A DNA stretch of 64,000 bases from Bathymodiolus brooksi (GCA_963680875.1 OY804589.1:25532353-25596352); one strand, 5' to 3'. Counted from the first letter of the stretch, positions 28,601-40,740 are shown. Translations and numbers: made by a program. The notes: generated by a model from the sequence alone, not told the origin.

Positions 28601-31600
28601 ATAATGTTATCGTAAAGGAGACAAAAGTTATACGTTGAATACTTGTATTGTAAACTACTTTGTTCTATAGATTGAATAACAACTGAAAACAAGTCAAGAG
28701 TAACGCAATGACGTATGTTCCTTAACAACGTCCGGGTAACGTCCGTACATTTCTCAACAAATGTTATATATTGACACATTAAGATCACTGAAGACATTTC
28801 ACGGGCAATTGTTCTGATCATGGTGCCAATTTCGCCAGGACGCCCTTGTTGATTATCTCAATTTTCTAGAGGTGGTCGTTTAGAACCTCAGTTTGCTAGA
28901 GGTGGTTGTTGATTATCTCAGTTTTCTAGAGGTGGTTGTTGATTATCTCAGTTTTCTAGAGGTGGTTGTTGATTATCTCAGTTTTCTAGAGGTGATCGTT
29001 TAGAACCTCAGTTTGCTAGTCGTGGTTGTTGATTATCTCAGTTTGCTAGAGGTGGTTGCGTAGAACCTCAGTTTGCTAGAGGTAGTCGTTGAGTATCTGT
29101 TTTCTAGAGGTGATTGTTTAGAACCTGTTTGCTAGAGGTGGTTGTTTAGAACCTCAGTTTGCTAGAGGTTATCGTTGAGTGTCCCAGCTTTCTAGAGGTG
29201 GTTGCTGATTATCTGTTTTCTAGAGGTGGTCGTTTAGAACCTGTTTGCTAGAGGTGGTTGTTGATTATCTGTTTTCTAGAGGTGGTTGTTGATTATCTCA
29301 GTTTTCTAGAGGTGGTTGTTGATTATCTCAGTTTTCTAGAGGTGGTTGTTGATTATCTCAGTTTTCTAGAGGTGGTTGTTGATTATCTGTTTTCTAGAGG
29401 TGGTTGTTGATTATCTCAGTTTTCTAGAGGTGGTTGTTGATTATCTCAGTTTTCTAGAGGTGGTTGTTGATTATCTCAGTTTTCTAGAGGTGGTTGCTTA
29501 GAACCTCAGTTTGCTAGAGGTAGTCGTTGAGTATCAGTTTTCTAGAGGTGATTGTTTAGAACCTCAGTTTGCTAGTCGTGGTTGTTGATTATCTCAGTTT
29601 GCTAGAGGTGGTTGCTTAGAACCTCAGTTTGCTAGAGGTAGTCGTTGAGTATCTGTTTTCTAGAGGTGATTGTTTAGAACCTGTTTGCTAGAGGTGGTTG
29701 TTTAGAGCCTCAGTTTGCTAGAGGTTGTCGTTGAGTGTCCCAGTTTTCTAGAGGTGGTTGTTTAGAACCTCAGAAATACTTGTCTTCAGACATTAAGCAA
29801 AAACAAATAACAAATTGACAATATGTTTTGAATAATTCATACAGTAGACATTTTAATAGCTTCTTTCTTTGTAATATTGTATAAGCATGGTGTTACAGCA
29901 ATCACGTTTTCTCTCTTTATTCTCTACTTTATATACTCTATAATGTTATCGTAAAGGAGACAAAAGTTATACGTTGAATACTTGTATTGTAAACTACTTT
30001 GTTCTATAGATTGAATAACAACTGAAAACAAGTCAAGAGTAACGCAATGACGTATGTTCCTTAACAACGTCCGGGTAACGTCCGTACATTTCTCAACAAA
30101 TGTTATATATTGACACATTAAGATCACTGAAGACATTTCACGGGCAATTGTTCTGATCATGGTGCCAATTTCGCCAGGACGCCCTTGTTGATTATCTCAA
30201 TTTTCTAGAGGTGGTCGTTTAGAACCTCAGTTTGCTAGAGGTTTTCGTTGAGTGTCCCAGCTTTCTAGAGGTGGTTGCTGATTATCTGTTTTCTAGAGGT
30301 GGTCGTTTAGAACCTGTTTGCTAGAGGTGGTTGTTGATTATCTGTTTTCTAGAGGTGGTTGTTGATTATCTCAGTTTTCTAGAGGTGGTTGTTGGTTATC
30401 TCAGTTTTCTAGAGGTGGTCGTTTAGAACCTCAGTTTTCTAGAGGTGGTTGTTGATTATCTCAGTTTTCTAGAGGTGGTTGTTGATTATCTCAGTTTTCT
30501 AGAGGTGGTCGTTTAGAACCTCAGTTTTCTAGAGGTGGTTGTTGATTATCTCAGTTTTCTAGAGGTGGTTGTTGATTATCTCAGTTTTCTAGAGGTGGTT
30601 GTTGATTATCTCAGTTTTCTAGAGGTGGTTGTTGATTATCTCAGTTTTCTAGAGGTGATCGTGTAGAACCTCAGTTTGCTAGTCGTGGTTGTTGATTATC
30701 TCAGTTTGCTAGAGGTGGTTGCTTAGAACCTCAGTTTGCTAGAGGTAGTCGTTGAGTATCTGTTTTCTAGAGGTGATTGTTTAGAACCTGTTTGCTAGAG
30801 GTGGTTGTTTAGAACCTCAGTTTGCTAGAGGTTATCGTTGAGTGTCCCAGCTTTCTAGAGGTGGTTGCTGATTATCTGTTTTCTAGAGGTGGTCGTTTAG
30901 AACCTGTTTGCTAGAGGTGGTTGTTGATTATCTGTTTTCTAGAGGTGGTTGTTGATTATCTCAGTTTTCTAGAGGTGGTTGTTGATTATCTCAGTTTTCT
31001 AGAGGTGGTTGTTGATTATCTCAGTTTTCTAGAGGTGGTTGTTGATTATCTGTTTTCTAGAGGTGGTTGTTGATTATCTCAGTTTTCTAGAGGTGGTTGT
31101 TGATTATCTGTTTTCTAGAGGTGGTTGTTGATTATCTCAGTTTTCTAGAGGTGGTTGCTTAGAACCTCAGTTTGCTAGAGGTAGTCGTTGAGTATCAGTT
31201 TTCTAGAGGTGATTGTTTAGAACCTCAGTTTGCTAGTCGTGGTTGTTGATTATCTCAGTTTTCTAGAGGTGGTTGCTTAGAACCTCAGTTTGCTAGAGGT
31301 AGTCGTTGAGTATCTGTTTTCTAGAGGTGATTGTTTAGAACCTGTTTGCTAGAGGTGGTTGTTTAGAGCCTCAGTTTGCTAGAGGTTGTCGTTGAGTGTC
31401 CCAGTTTTCTAGAGGTGGTTGTTTAGAACCTCAGAAATACTGGTCTTCAGACATTAAGCAAAAACAAATAACAAATTGACAATATGTTTTGAATAATTCA
31501 TACAGTAGACATTTTAATAGCTTCTTTCTTTGTAATATTGTATAAGCATGGTGTTACAGCAATCACGTTTTCTCTCTTTATTCTCTACTTTATATACTCT

Positions 31601-34600
31601 ATAATGTTATCGTAAAGGAGACAAAAGTTATACGTTGAATACTTGTATTGTAAACTACTTTGTTCTATAGATTGAATAACAACTGAAAACAAGTCAAGAG
31701 TAACGCAATGACGTATGTTCCTTAACAACGTCCGGGTAACGTCCGTACATTTCTCAACAAATGTTATATATTGACACATTAAGATCACTGAAGACATTTC
31801 ACGGGCAATTGTTCTGATCATGGTGCCAATTTCGCCAGGACGCCCTTGTTGATTATCTCAATTTTCTAGAGGTGGTCGTTTAGAACCTCAGTTTGCTAGA
31901 GGTTGTCGTTGAGTGTCCCAGCTTTCTAGAGGTGGTTGCTGATTATCTGTTTTCTAGAGGTGGTCGTTTAGAACCTGTTTGCTAGAGGTGGTTGTTGATT
32001 ATCTGTTTTCTAGAGGTGGTTGTTGATTATCTCAGTTTTCTAGAGGTGGTTGTTGATTATCTCAGTTTTCTAGAGGTGGTCGTTTAGAACCTCAGTTTTC
32101 TAGAGGTGGTTGTTGATTATCTCAGTTTTCTAGAGGTGGTTGTTGATTATCTCAGTTTTCTAGAGGTGATCGTTTAGAACCTCAGTTTGCTAGTCGTGGT
32201 TGTTGATTATCTCAGTTTGCTAGAGGTGGTTGCTTAGAACCTCAGTTTGCTAGAGGTAGTCGTTGAGTATCTGTTTTCTAGAGGTGATTGTTTAGAACCT
32301 GTTTGCTAGAGGTGGTTGTTTAGAACCTCAGTTTGCTAGAGGTTATCGTTGAGTGTCCCAGCTTTCTAGAGGTGGTTGCTGATTATCTGTTTTCTAGAGG
32401 TGGTCGTTTAGAACCTGTTTGCTAGAGGTGGTTGTTGATTATCTGTTTTCTAGAGGTGGTTGTTGATTATCTCAGTTTTCTAGAGGTGGTTGTTGATTAT
32501 CTCAGTTTTCTAGAGGTGGTTGTTGATTATCTCAGTTTTCTAGAGGTGGTTGTTGATTATCTGTTTTCTAGAGGTGGTTGTTGATTATCTCAGTTTTCTA
32601 GAGGTGGTTGTTGATTATCTGTTTTCTAGAGGTGGTTGTTGATTATCTCAGTTTTCTAGAGGTGGTTGCTTAGAACCTCAGTTTGCTAGAGGTAGTCGTT
32701 GAGTATCAGTTTTCTAGAGGTGATTGTTTAGAACCTCAGTTTGCTAGTCGTGGTTGTTGATTATCTCAGTTTGCTAGAGGTGGTTGCTTAGAACCTCAGT
32801 TTGCTAGAGGTAGTCGTTGAGTATCTGTTTTCTAGAGGTGATTGTTTAGAACCTGTTTGCTAGAGGTGGTTGTTTAGAGCCTCAGTTTGCTAGAGGTTGT
32901 CGTTGAGTGTCCCAGTTTTCTAGAGGTGGTTGTTTAGAACCTCAGAAATACTTGTCTTCAGACATTAAGCAAAAACAAATAACAAATTGACAATATGTTT
33001 TGAATAATTCATACAGTAGACATTTTAATAGCTTCTTTCTTTGTAATATTGTATAAGCATGGTGTTACAGCAATCACGTTTTCTCTCTTTATTCTCTACT
33101 TTATATACTCTATAATGTTATCGTAAAGGAGACAAAAGTTATACGTTGAATACTTGTATTGTAAACTACTTTGTTCTATAGATTGAATAACAACTGAAAA
33201 CAAGTCAAGAGTAACGCAATGACGTATGTTCCTTAACAACGTCCGGGTAACGTCCGTACATTTCTCAACAAATGTTATATATTGACACATTAAGATCACT
33301 GAAGACATTTCACGGGCAATTGTTGTGATCATGGTGCCAATTTCGCCAGGACGCCCTTGTTGATTATCTCAATTTTCTAGAGGTGGTCGTTTAGAACCTC
33401 AGTTTGCTAGAGGTTTTCGTTGAGTGTCCCAGCTTTCTAGAGGTGGTTGCTGATTATCTGTTTTCTAGAGGTGGTCGTTTAGAACCTGTTTGCTAGAGGT
33501 GGTTGTTGATTATCTGTTTTCTAGAGGTGGTTGTTGATTATCTCAGTTTTCTAGAGGTGGTTGTTGATTATCTCAGTTTTCTAGAGGTGGTCGTTTAGAA
33601 CCTCAGTTTTCTAGAGGTGGTTGTTGATTATCTCAGTTTTCTAGAGGTGGTTGTTGATTATCTCAGTTTTCTAGAGGTGGTTGTTGATTATCTCAGTTTT
33701 CTAGAGGTGATCGTTTAGAACCTGTTTGCTAGAGGTGGTTGTTGATTATCTGTTTTCTAGAGGTGGTTGTTGATTATCTCAGTTTTCTAGAGGTGGTTGT
33801 TGATTATCTCAGTTTTCTAGAGGTGGTTGTTGATTATCTCAGTTTTCTAGAGGTGGTTGTTGATTATCTGTTTTCTAGAGGTGGTTGTTGATTATCTCAG
33901 TTTTCTAGAGGTGGTTGTTGATTATCTGTTTTCTAGAGGTGGTTGTTGATTATCTCAGTTTTCTAGAGGTGGTTGCTTAGAACCTCAGTTTGCTAGAGGT
34001 AGTCGTTGAGTATCAGTTTTCTAGAGGTGATTGTTTAGAACCTCAGTTTGCTAGTCGTGGTTGTTGATTATCTCAGTTTTCTAGAGGTGGTTGCTTAGAA
34101 CCTCAGTTTGCTAGAGGTAGTCGTTGAGTATCTGTTTTCTAGAGGTGATTGTTTAGAACCTGTTTGCTAGAGGTGGTTGTTTAGAGCCTCAGTTTGCTAG
34201 AGGTTGTCGTTGAGTGTCCCAGTTTTCTAGAGGTGGTTGTTTAGAACCTCAGAAATACTGGTCTTCAGACATTAAGCAAAAACAAATAACAAATTGACAA
34301 TATGTTTTGAATAATTCATACAGTAGACATTTTAATAGCTTCTTTCTTTGTAATATTGTATAAGCATGGTGTTACAGCAATCACGTTTTCTCTCTTTATT
34401 CTCTACTTTATATACTCTATAATGTTATCGTAAAGGAGACAAAAGTTATACGTTGAATACTTGTATTGTAAACTACTTTGTTCTATAGATTGAATAACAA
34501 CTGAAAACAAGTCAAGAGTAACGCAATGACGTATGTTCCTTAACAACGTCCGGGTAACGTCCGTACATTTCTCAACAAATGTTATATATTGACACATTAA

Positions 34601-37541
34601 GATCACTGAAGACATTTCACGGGCAATTGTTCTGATCATGGTGCCAATTTCGCCAGGACGCCCTTGTTGATTATCTCAATTTTCTAGAGGTGGTCGTTTA
34701 GAACCTCAGTTTGCTAGAGGTTGTCGTTGAGTGTCCCAGCTTTCTAGAGGTGGTTGCTGATTATCTGTTTTCTAGAGGTGGTCGTTTAGAACCTGTTTGC
34801 TAGAGGTGGTTGTTGATTATCTGTTTTCTAGAGGTGGTTGTTGATTATCTCAGTTTTCTAGAGGTGGTTGTTGATTATCTCAGTTTTCTAGAGGTGGTCG
34901 TTTAGAACCTCAGTTTTCTAGAGGTGGTTGTTGATTATCTCAGTTTTCTAGAGGTGGTTGTTGATTATCTCAGTTTTCTAGAGGTGGTTGTTGATTATCT
35001 CAGTTTTCTAGAGGTGGTTGTTGATTATCTCAGTTTTCTAGAGGTGATCGTTTAGAACCTCAGTTTGCTAGTCGTGGTTGTTGATTATCTCAGTTTGCTA
35101 GAGGTGGTTGCTTAGAACCTCAGTTTGCTAGAGGTAGTCGTTGAGTATCTGTTTTCTAGAGGTGATTGTTTAGAACCTGTTTGCTAGAGGTGGTTGTTTA
35201 GAACCTCAGTTTGCTAGAGGTTATCGTTGAGTGTCCCAGCTTTCTAGAGGTGGTTGCTGATTATCTGTTTTCTAGAGGTGGTCGTTTAGAACCTGTTTGC
35301 TAGAGGTGGTTGTTGATTATCTGTTTTCTAGAGGTGGTTGTTGATTATCTCAGTTTTCTAGAGGTGGTTGTTGATTATCTCAGTTTTCTAGAGGTGGTTG
35401 TTGATTATCTCAGTTTTCTAGAGGTGGTTGTTGATTATCTGTTTTCTAGAGGTGGTTGTTGATTATCTCAGTTTTCTAGAGGTGGTTGTTGATTATCTGT
35501 TTTCTAGAGGTGGTTGTTGATTATCTCAGTTTTCTAGAGGTGGTTGCTTAGAACCTCAGTTTGCTAGAGGTAGTCGTTGAGTATCAGTTTTCTAGAGGTG
35601 ATTGTTTAGAACCTCAGTTTGCTAGTCGTGGTTGTTGATTATCTCAGTTTGCTAGAGGTGGTTGCTTAGAACCTCAGTTTGCTAGAGGTAGTCGTTGAGT
35701 ATCTGTTTTCTAGAGGTGATTGTTTAGAACCTGTTTGCTAGAGGTGGTTGTTTAGAGCCTCAGTTTGCTAGAGGTTGTCGTTGAGTGTCCCAGTTTTCTA
35801 GAGGTGGTTGTTTAGAACCTCAGAAATACTTGTCTTCAGACATTAAGCAAAAACAAATAACAAATTGACAATATGTTTTGAATAATTCATACAGTAGACA
35901 TTTTAATAGCTTCTTTCTTTGTAATATTGTATAAGCATGGTGTTACAGCAATCACGTTTTCTCTCTTTATTCTCTACTTTATATACTCTATAATGTTATC
36001 GTAAAGGAGACAAAAGTTATACGTTGAATACTTGTATTGTAAACTACTTTGTTCTATAGATTGAATAACAACTGAAAACAAGTCAAGAGTAACGCAATGA
36101 CGTATGTTCCTTAACAACGTCCGGGTAACGTCCGTACATTTCTCAACAAATGTTATATATTGACACATTAAGATCACTGAAGACATTTCACGGGCAATTG
36201 TTGTGATCATGGTGCCAATTTCGCCAGGACGCCCTTGTTGATTATCTCAATTTTCTAGAGGTGGTCGTTTAGAACCTCAGTTTGCTAGAGGTTTTCGTTG
36301 AGTGTCCCAGCTTTCTAGAGGTGGTTGCTGATTATCTGTTTTCTAGAGGTGGTCGTTTAGAACCTGTTTGCTAGAGGTGGTTGTTGATTATCTGTTTTCT
36401 AGAGGTGGTTGTTGATTATCTCAGTTTTCTAGAGGTGGTTGTTGATTATCTCAGTTTTCTAGAGGTGGTCGTTTAGAACCTCAGTTTTCTAGAGGTGGTT
36501 GTTGATTATCTCAGTTTTCTAGAGGTGGTTGTTGATTATCTCAGTTTTCTAGAGGTGGTTGTTGATTATCTCAGTTTTCTAGAGGTGATCGTTTAGAACC
36601 TGTTTGCTAGAGGTGGTTGTTGATTATCTGTTTTCTAGAGGTGGTTGTTGATTATCTCAGTTTTCTAGAGGTGGTTGTTGATTATCTCAGTTTTCTAGAG
36701 GTGGTTGTTGATTATCTCAGTTTTCTAGAGGTGGTTGTTGATTATCTGTTTTCTAGAGGTGGTTGTTGATTATCTCAGTTTTCTAGAGGTGGTTGTTGAT
36801 TATCTGTTTTCTAGAGGTGGTTGTTGATTATCTCAGTTTTCTAGAGGTGGTTGCTTAGAACCTCAGTTTGCTAGAGGTAGTCGTTGAGTATCAGTTTTCT
36901 AGAGGTGATTGTTTAGAACCTCAGTTTGCTAGTCGTGGTTGTTGATTATCTCAGTTTTCTAGAGGTGGTTGCTTAGAACCTCAGTTTGCTAGAGGTAGTC
37001 GTTGAGTATCTGTTTTCTAGAGGTGATTGTTTAGAACCTGTTTGCTAGAGGTGGTTGTTTAGAGCCTCAGTTTGCTAGAGGTTGTCGTTGAGTGTCCCAG
37101 TTTTCTAGAGGTGGTTGTTTAGAACCTCAGAAATACTGGTCTTCAGACATTAAGCAAAAACAAATAACAAATTGACAATATGTTTTGAATAATTCATACA
37201 GTAGACATTTTAATAGCTTCTTTCTTTGTAATATTGTATAAGCATGGTGTTACAGCAATCACGTTTTCTCTCTTTATTCTCTACTTTATATACTCTATAA
37301 TGTTATCGTAAAGGAGACAAAAGTTATACGTTGAATACTTGTATTGTAAACTACTTTGTTCTATAGATTGAATAACAACTGAAAACAAGTCAAGAGTAAC
37401 GCAATGACGTATGTTCCTTAACAACGTCCGGGTAACGTCCGTACATTTCTCAACAAATGTTATATATTGACACATTAAGATCACTGAAGACATTTCACGG
37501 GCAATTGTTCTGATCATGGTGCCAATTTCGCCAGGACGCCC
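439..37541. repeat. 411-bp insert, 25 near-identical copies within the array
   Basis: Each copy is 411 bp, begins AAATACTGGTCTTCAGACAT and ends CAGGACGCCC, after which the minisatellite resumes with TTGTTGATTATC. Starts: 439, 1720, 3231, 4742, 5959, 7500, 8839, 10500, 12011, 13318, 14889, 16196, 19747, 21374, 22655, 24166, 25677, 26894, 28435, 29774, 31435, 32946, 34253, 35824, 37131. Two variable sites were seen: GGTCTT versus TGTCTT near the left end (T in copies 7, 9, 11, 20, 22, 24) and TTGTTCTGATC versus TTGTTGTGATC near the right end (G in copies 9, 11, 13, 22, 24). Every copy has a 78-codon minus-strand ORF at insert offsets 151-387; since the DNA is nearly invariant, this is no evidence of selection on a protein. 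About 79 bp is shared with 41531-41609. Confidence 0.97.
16607..19746. repeat. Insert-free minisatellite tract with about 416-bp sub-period
   Basis: This 3140-bp stretch between inserts 12 and 13 is far longer than any other inter-insert tract (806-1250 bp). It has monomer variants rarely or never seen elsewhere, such as CCTCATTTTGCTAG (16911, 17441, 17857, 18273) and TTTAGTACCTCAG. The first variant is spaced 530, 416 and 416 bp, showing local amplification of a block of about 14 monomers. It has no counterpart in the other superunit within this window. Confidence 0.9.
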
Positions 37542-37544
37542 TTG
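20936..37544. repeat. Superunit copy B (right part of 20,935-bp period)
   Basis: Partner of 1-16609, identical in insert spacing and rare monomer variants. It ends where the whole array ends, inside the bases ACGCCCTTG that follow every insert; copy A continues at that point with minisatellite, whereas copy B passes directly into unrelated sequence. Confidence 0.95.
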
Positions 37545-39014
37545 AACAAGAAAAAACATAAATCAGTCATCAATCATAAATTCAATAAGTATTGGAATCT
37601 GGATACAATAATAGCTAGCACAGAGAGCTCTACAGCAACATGGGCATGCGCATTGAATACACAATCTTCCTTATGATGAGATTGAAATCCTTCCGTCCGG
37701 AAGTTGATAAAAGTTGGCAGTCTCGGAGAGAATGCCAAAAATTAAAAAAAAAGTCTCCAATAAATGATTTTAAAACTAAAATGATATCATGAACTTCTAA
37801 AAATCGTATTTAAGTAACAAAAGACAATAAAAGGTGCTTACATTGTTAAATTAATCAGAATGGCATCTCGCCATCAAAGTCATGACGTCATGTTATTCAT
37901 AGACATAGACCAAAGTCGTCAACAACATTTCGCGGAATTTTAATTAAAATCTTGTATTTTCATTCCCGAGTCAAAAAATTTCAAAACGACATCTATTTCA
38001 TTTGCAACTGCGTCAATTCCGTAAATCGTGACGACATGTAAACAAACACAGCATTTTTTTCAAGCGTGTCCAGATTATTAGATGAAAACCTTTCTAGTTA
38101 CGGATTAGTAAAAGATAATTATAGAATAAATTTGACTTAATTTTGAACTACAATATTTTCAGAAAATATCAAATTTATTTTTTGGACCATTTGCAGCCGA
38201 TGTAGAAAAACTCGCCTTGGTGTGTTTTAGTTTTGTTTTATTTTTTGCAGAATCTACGCGGGTGGTCTAAATATTTACTCGGATCAATCAAAACTTTGAT
38301 TAATACAACACTGGCGTACTGAAAGGACTTTATGTTAACATGGACTATCAGGTTAAGGACAACAACTGTTCATTTTTTTATCACTGTGAATGACTCTTTA
38401 AGACAACACGAATCTGGTCATTTTTTGACGTATGGACATTTCATTTCACTGTCGAACTCCAGATTTATATTGACATTTCGTTACTGTATATATGACTTAC
38501 CAGTTTAAAAGAAATCCAAACACAATTCCTGTCTCCAAGATTATTTGTACATGTACCACAATATTCCTAAAGTTCTACAATAAATGCGTAAATAAAAACG
38601 AATCTGGCCACCATTCATCGTCATGTTAATACTTTTTTTATCACGTCATATTTTACGTTGCAACAAGTAAAGGTCAGCATTGAAATCGTATTTGGGTCAC
38701 AACTGACACGCAAAGATGACGTACAATAACTAGGAGGAGATCACAGGGACCTGCTCCCGGCCTTTCGTTATCAATGATTTTAACCCTACTATCAATGTGC
38801 GGTACTGAAATATCACAAGGGATGACACCCGTTCATATTTATACTTAATTCCTACCTTTCGTACGGTTTAGTTGTGTTGAATAATGGTAATTCCAAATAA
38901 ATATCACAAAAATCCTAAAGTATACTAAAAATCCAGCTTTTTTAAATTTTGCCAAAGGGGGGGAGGGCATGTTCCCCTTGCCACCGGCTCATATGTCTCT
39001 GATAAGAAAAGATA
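37545..39014. other. Unique non-coding flank of the array
   Basis: AT-rich sequence with no tandem structure and no convincing coding exon. It starts abruptly after the last satellite insert. No known element was recognised. Confidence 0.6.
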
Positions 39015-39068
39015 GTGGTGAACATTAACATTTTTCATTTTGTGGTGAACATTAACATTTTTCATTTT
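39015..39068. repeat. 27-bp tandem duplication
   Basis: Two adjacent copies of a 27-bp unit containing GTGGTGAACATTAACATTTT. A 66-codon minus-strand ORF over this region inherits the repeat and is judged spurious. Confidence 0.85.
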
Positions 39069-39220
39069 TATACAATTTTTGCATTTATTATTTCTTTGGC
39101 TAAGTAACAAACATTTTCTAACCATGATGTGCTTGCAAGGAACAAGGAACGCATGACTTTTTCCTTATTTCTGTTAGTGTTAATTATTTCTATCAGTACC
39201 CATTTGTTTACTCATCTTAA

Positions 39221-39345
39221 ATTTTCCGTCAGTCTGATCCTACAAAATATTTGAATACTCCCAACATCTGCCGACAATGGTTTAGAATAGTAAGACACAA
39301 TGAATTTTATTTATTTAACTATTAATTATGCCGTTCATACTATAT
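39221..39345. repeat. 125-bp direct repeat, left copy
   Basis: Begins ATTTTCCGTCAGTCTGATCC and ends near CCGTTCATACTATAT. It matches 39669-39793 with only a few substitutions at an offset of 448 bp. The two copies flank a Tc1-like fragment. Confidence 0.9.
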
Positions 39346-39348
39346 GTA

Positions 39349-39668
39349 CAGTTATGTGACAAAAGTATTTCACGTTTACGACGTCACTCTAAGTTATGCG
39401 GTTGAAGTTTGTTGATGTTGGACAAGCTATAACTTGATAATAAATAAAATTATACTCACCAAACTTTCAGTATTTAGTAGCATGACCTTTAGCTTTAATT
39501 ACATGTCTTAGTCGTCTTGGAAGAGATCGATATAAGTTTGAAATGTACACACTTGAAATGGAATACCAAATTCTTGTGACGGCGCGGATTAGGTCACCCT
39601 TGGAATGAATGGTGTGTTATTTCCGTTGTAGTCGTATTTTAATTAATCTCCAAATGAGGTTTTGAAAT
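39349..39668 (-). mobile_element. Truncated Tc1/mariner-like element
   Basis: The left border reads TA then CAGTTATGTGACAAAAGTAT, a typical Tc1-type terminus beside a TA target dinucleotide. The minus strand contains the transposase C-terminus (separate entry), so this is the 3' end of the element. The other end is missing: at 39669 the flanking 125-bp repeat begins again. Confidence 0.75.
39467..39616 (-). pseudogene. Tc1-like transposase, C-terminal remnant
   Basis: The open minus-strand frame covers 49 codons plus a stop at 39467-39469. Its end reads RSLPRRLRHVIKAKGHATKY, matching the conserved C-terminus of Tc1-family transposases, preceded by DLIRAVTRIWYSISS. The DDE catalytic domain would lie further upstream but is absent; the frame is closed by TAA at 39617-39619 and the element is truncated about 50 bp beyond. 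Known for the family: the full protein is a DDE-type cut-and-paste transposase acting on TA target sites. Seen here: only the tail. Non-functional. Confidence 0.8.
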
Positions 39669-39793
39669 ATTTTCCGTCAGTCTGATCCTACCAAATATTT
39701 GAATACTACCAACATCTGCCGAAAATGGTTTAGAATAGTAAGACATAGTGAATTTTATTTATTTAACTATTAATTATGCCGTTCATACTATAT
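39669..39793. repeat. 125-bp direct repeat, right copy
   Basis: Second copy of 39221-39345. It merges at its right end into a short TA-rich stretch. Confidence 0.9.
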
Positions 39794-39961
39794 ATATATC
39801 TGTTATTATTTATTAAACTCAGTCTTTCTAAAATAAATGCTATAAAATTATTAACCAGCTTGTTGTTGAAACTTTAAAAGACAAGAAGCGGGAATATATG
39901 TCTCTGTATAATCTTGTCACAGATAATTTTAAAGAGTATGATTTCGATACTGAATATTGCC

Positions 39962-40004
<43 letters not shown>

Positions 40005-40611
40005 GTCTGAAAATTATATCACGCCTCTACTGTGCATTTTCCAATAAAAAAAATATTGAATATTGATAAATATTTTGTATGTGAAAGCAGAGACATGTCT
40101 GATGAAAGCGGTACCTATATAATTCTTTTAAAATTAAAAACTATTTTGTTCACTTGGAGATAGCATAATATTGGCCCAAATACACATACTTTAAAATGTC
40201 GAAATGAAGATTATCAGTATTAACGTAACCGTACGCAGTGCGGTCTTATGTATGACCTGCATTGAGCATGAGAAAGAAAATATTCTTTTTGGCATCGCTG
40301 CTGGTTATCCAAAAGCTCTGATCCCTCCCTCTCCATGTTCCAAACAATATTCCTTCCACATCAACATGGCCGATCTGCACTAGACACAAGTAGAACTTTA
40401 TTCCTTTTAGCATCGACTCAAGGTGTCTCTTGCAGATTGGTGATGAATCACCTGATATATATGTATATGTTCTCTCTCATCCCCCCCCCCCCCCCCTCCT
40501 CATATATATGTGAGTAAGTGTATGTACGTTTATGTGCATATATCTCTTTTCCTGCCCGAGTGTGCCTGCACCACAATTATTTATATTTCACCGCGAATAT
40601 TTAAGTTGATA
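39794..40611. other. Non-coding stretch with microsatellites
   Basis: No gene recognised. Holds a TA dinucleotide run at about 39965-40003 and a run of 16 C at 40481-40496. A 60-codon plus-strand ORF at 40335-40517 runs into the C tract and is not supported. Confidence 0.7.
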
Positions 40612-40740
40612 TATTGTTGTTGTGTATCAATCATAATTGTTATTTGTATTGTTGTTGTGTATCAATCATAATTGTTATTTGTATATGCCCTCCTGGGGCC
40701 CTGATTTGGTTAATAAACTTATTTCTATTTCTATTTCTGT
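40612..40740 (+). mobile_element. Non-LTR retrotransposon/SINE-like 3' tail
   Basis: A 34-bp direct duplication containing GTATCAATCATAATTGTTAT is followed by GCCCTCCTGGGGCCCTGATT, an AATAAA signal, and a short TATTTC tail. The layout (conserved block, AATAAA, simple-repeat tail) resembles 3' ends of animal non-LTR elements and of 61195-61265. No reverse transcriptase coding was found. Confidence 0.5.

Larger units (their letters stand above)
1..37544. repeat. Complex minisatellite array with higher-order structure
   Basis: Continuous tandem array, cut by the left window edge. The commonest monomer is 30 bp with the core TCTAGAGGTGGTTGTTGATT; a frequent 28-bp form lacks CA before the final G. 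Other classes carry TTTAGAACC or CTTAGAACC, GTCGTTGAGTATC, GTCGTTGAGTGTCCC, or CTAGTCGTGG in place of CTAGAGGTGG. Classes follow each other in fixed order, so the true unit is about 1.2-1.7 kb, each unit carrying one 411-bp non-minisatellite insert. Roughly 27 kb is monomer and 10 kb insert. The mix of 28- and 30-bp monomers breaks every frame, so it is not a repetitive coding exon. The + strand of the common monomer is 73% G+T. The right edge is sharp at 37544. Function is unknown; heterochromatic or subtelomeric satellite is possible. Confidence 0.98.

Noticed and set aside
1..37544. CRISPR-like array or repetitive coding exon
   Set aside because: Monomers are contiguous without unique spacers, genes nearby are eukaryotic and spliced, and mixed 28/30-bp monomers destroy any reading frame.
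1..37544. Telomeric repeat
   Set aside because: No TTAGGG-type or other short telomere motif is present; a subtelomeric position cannot be judged from the window.
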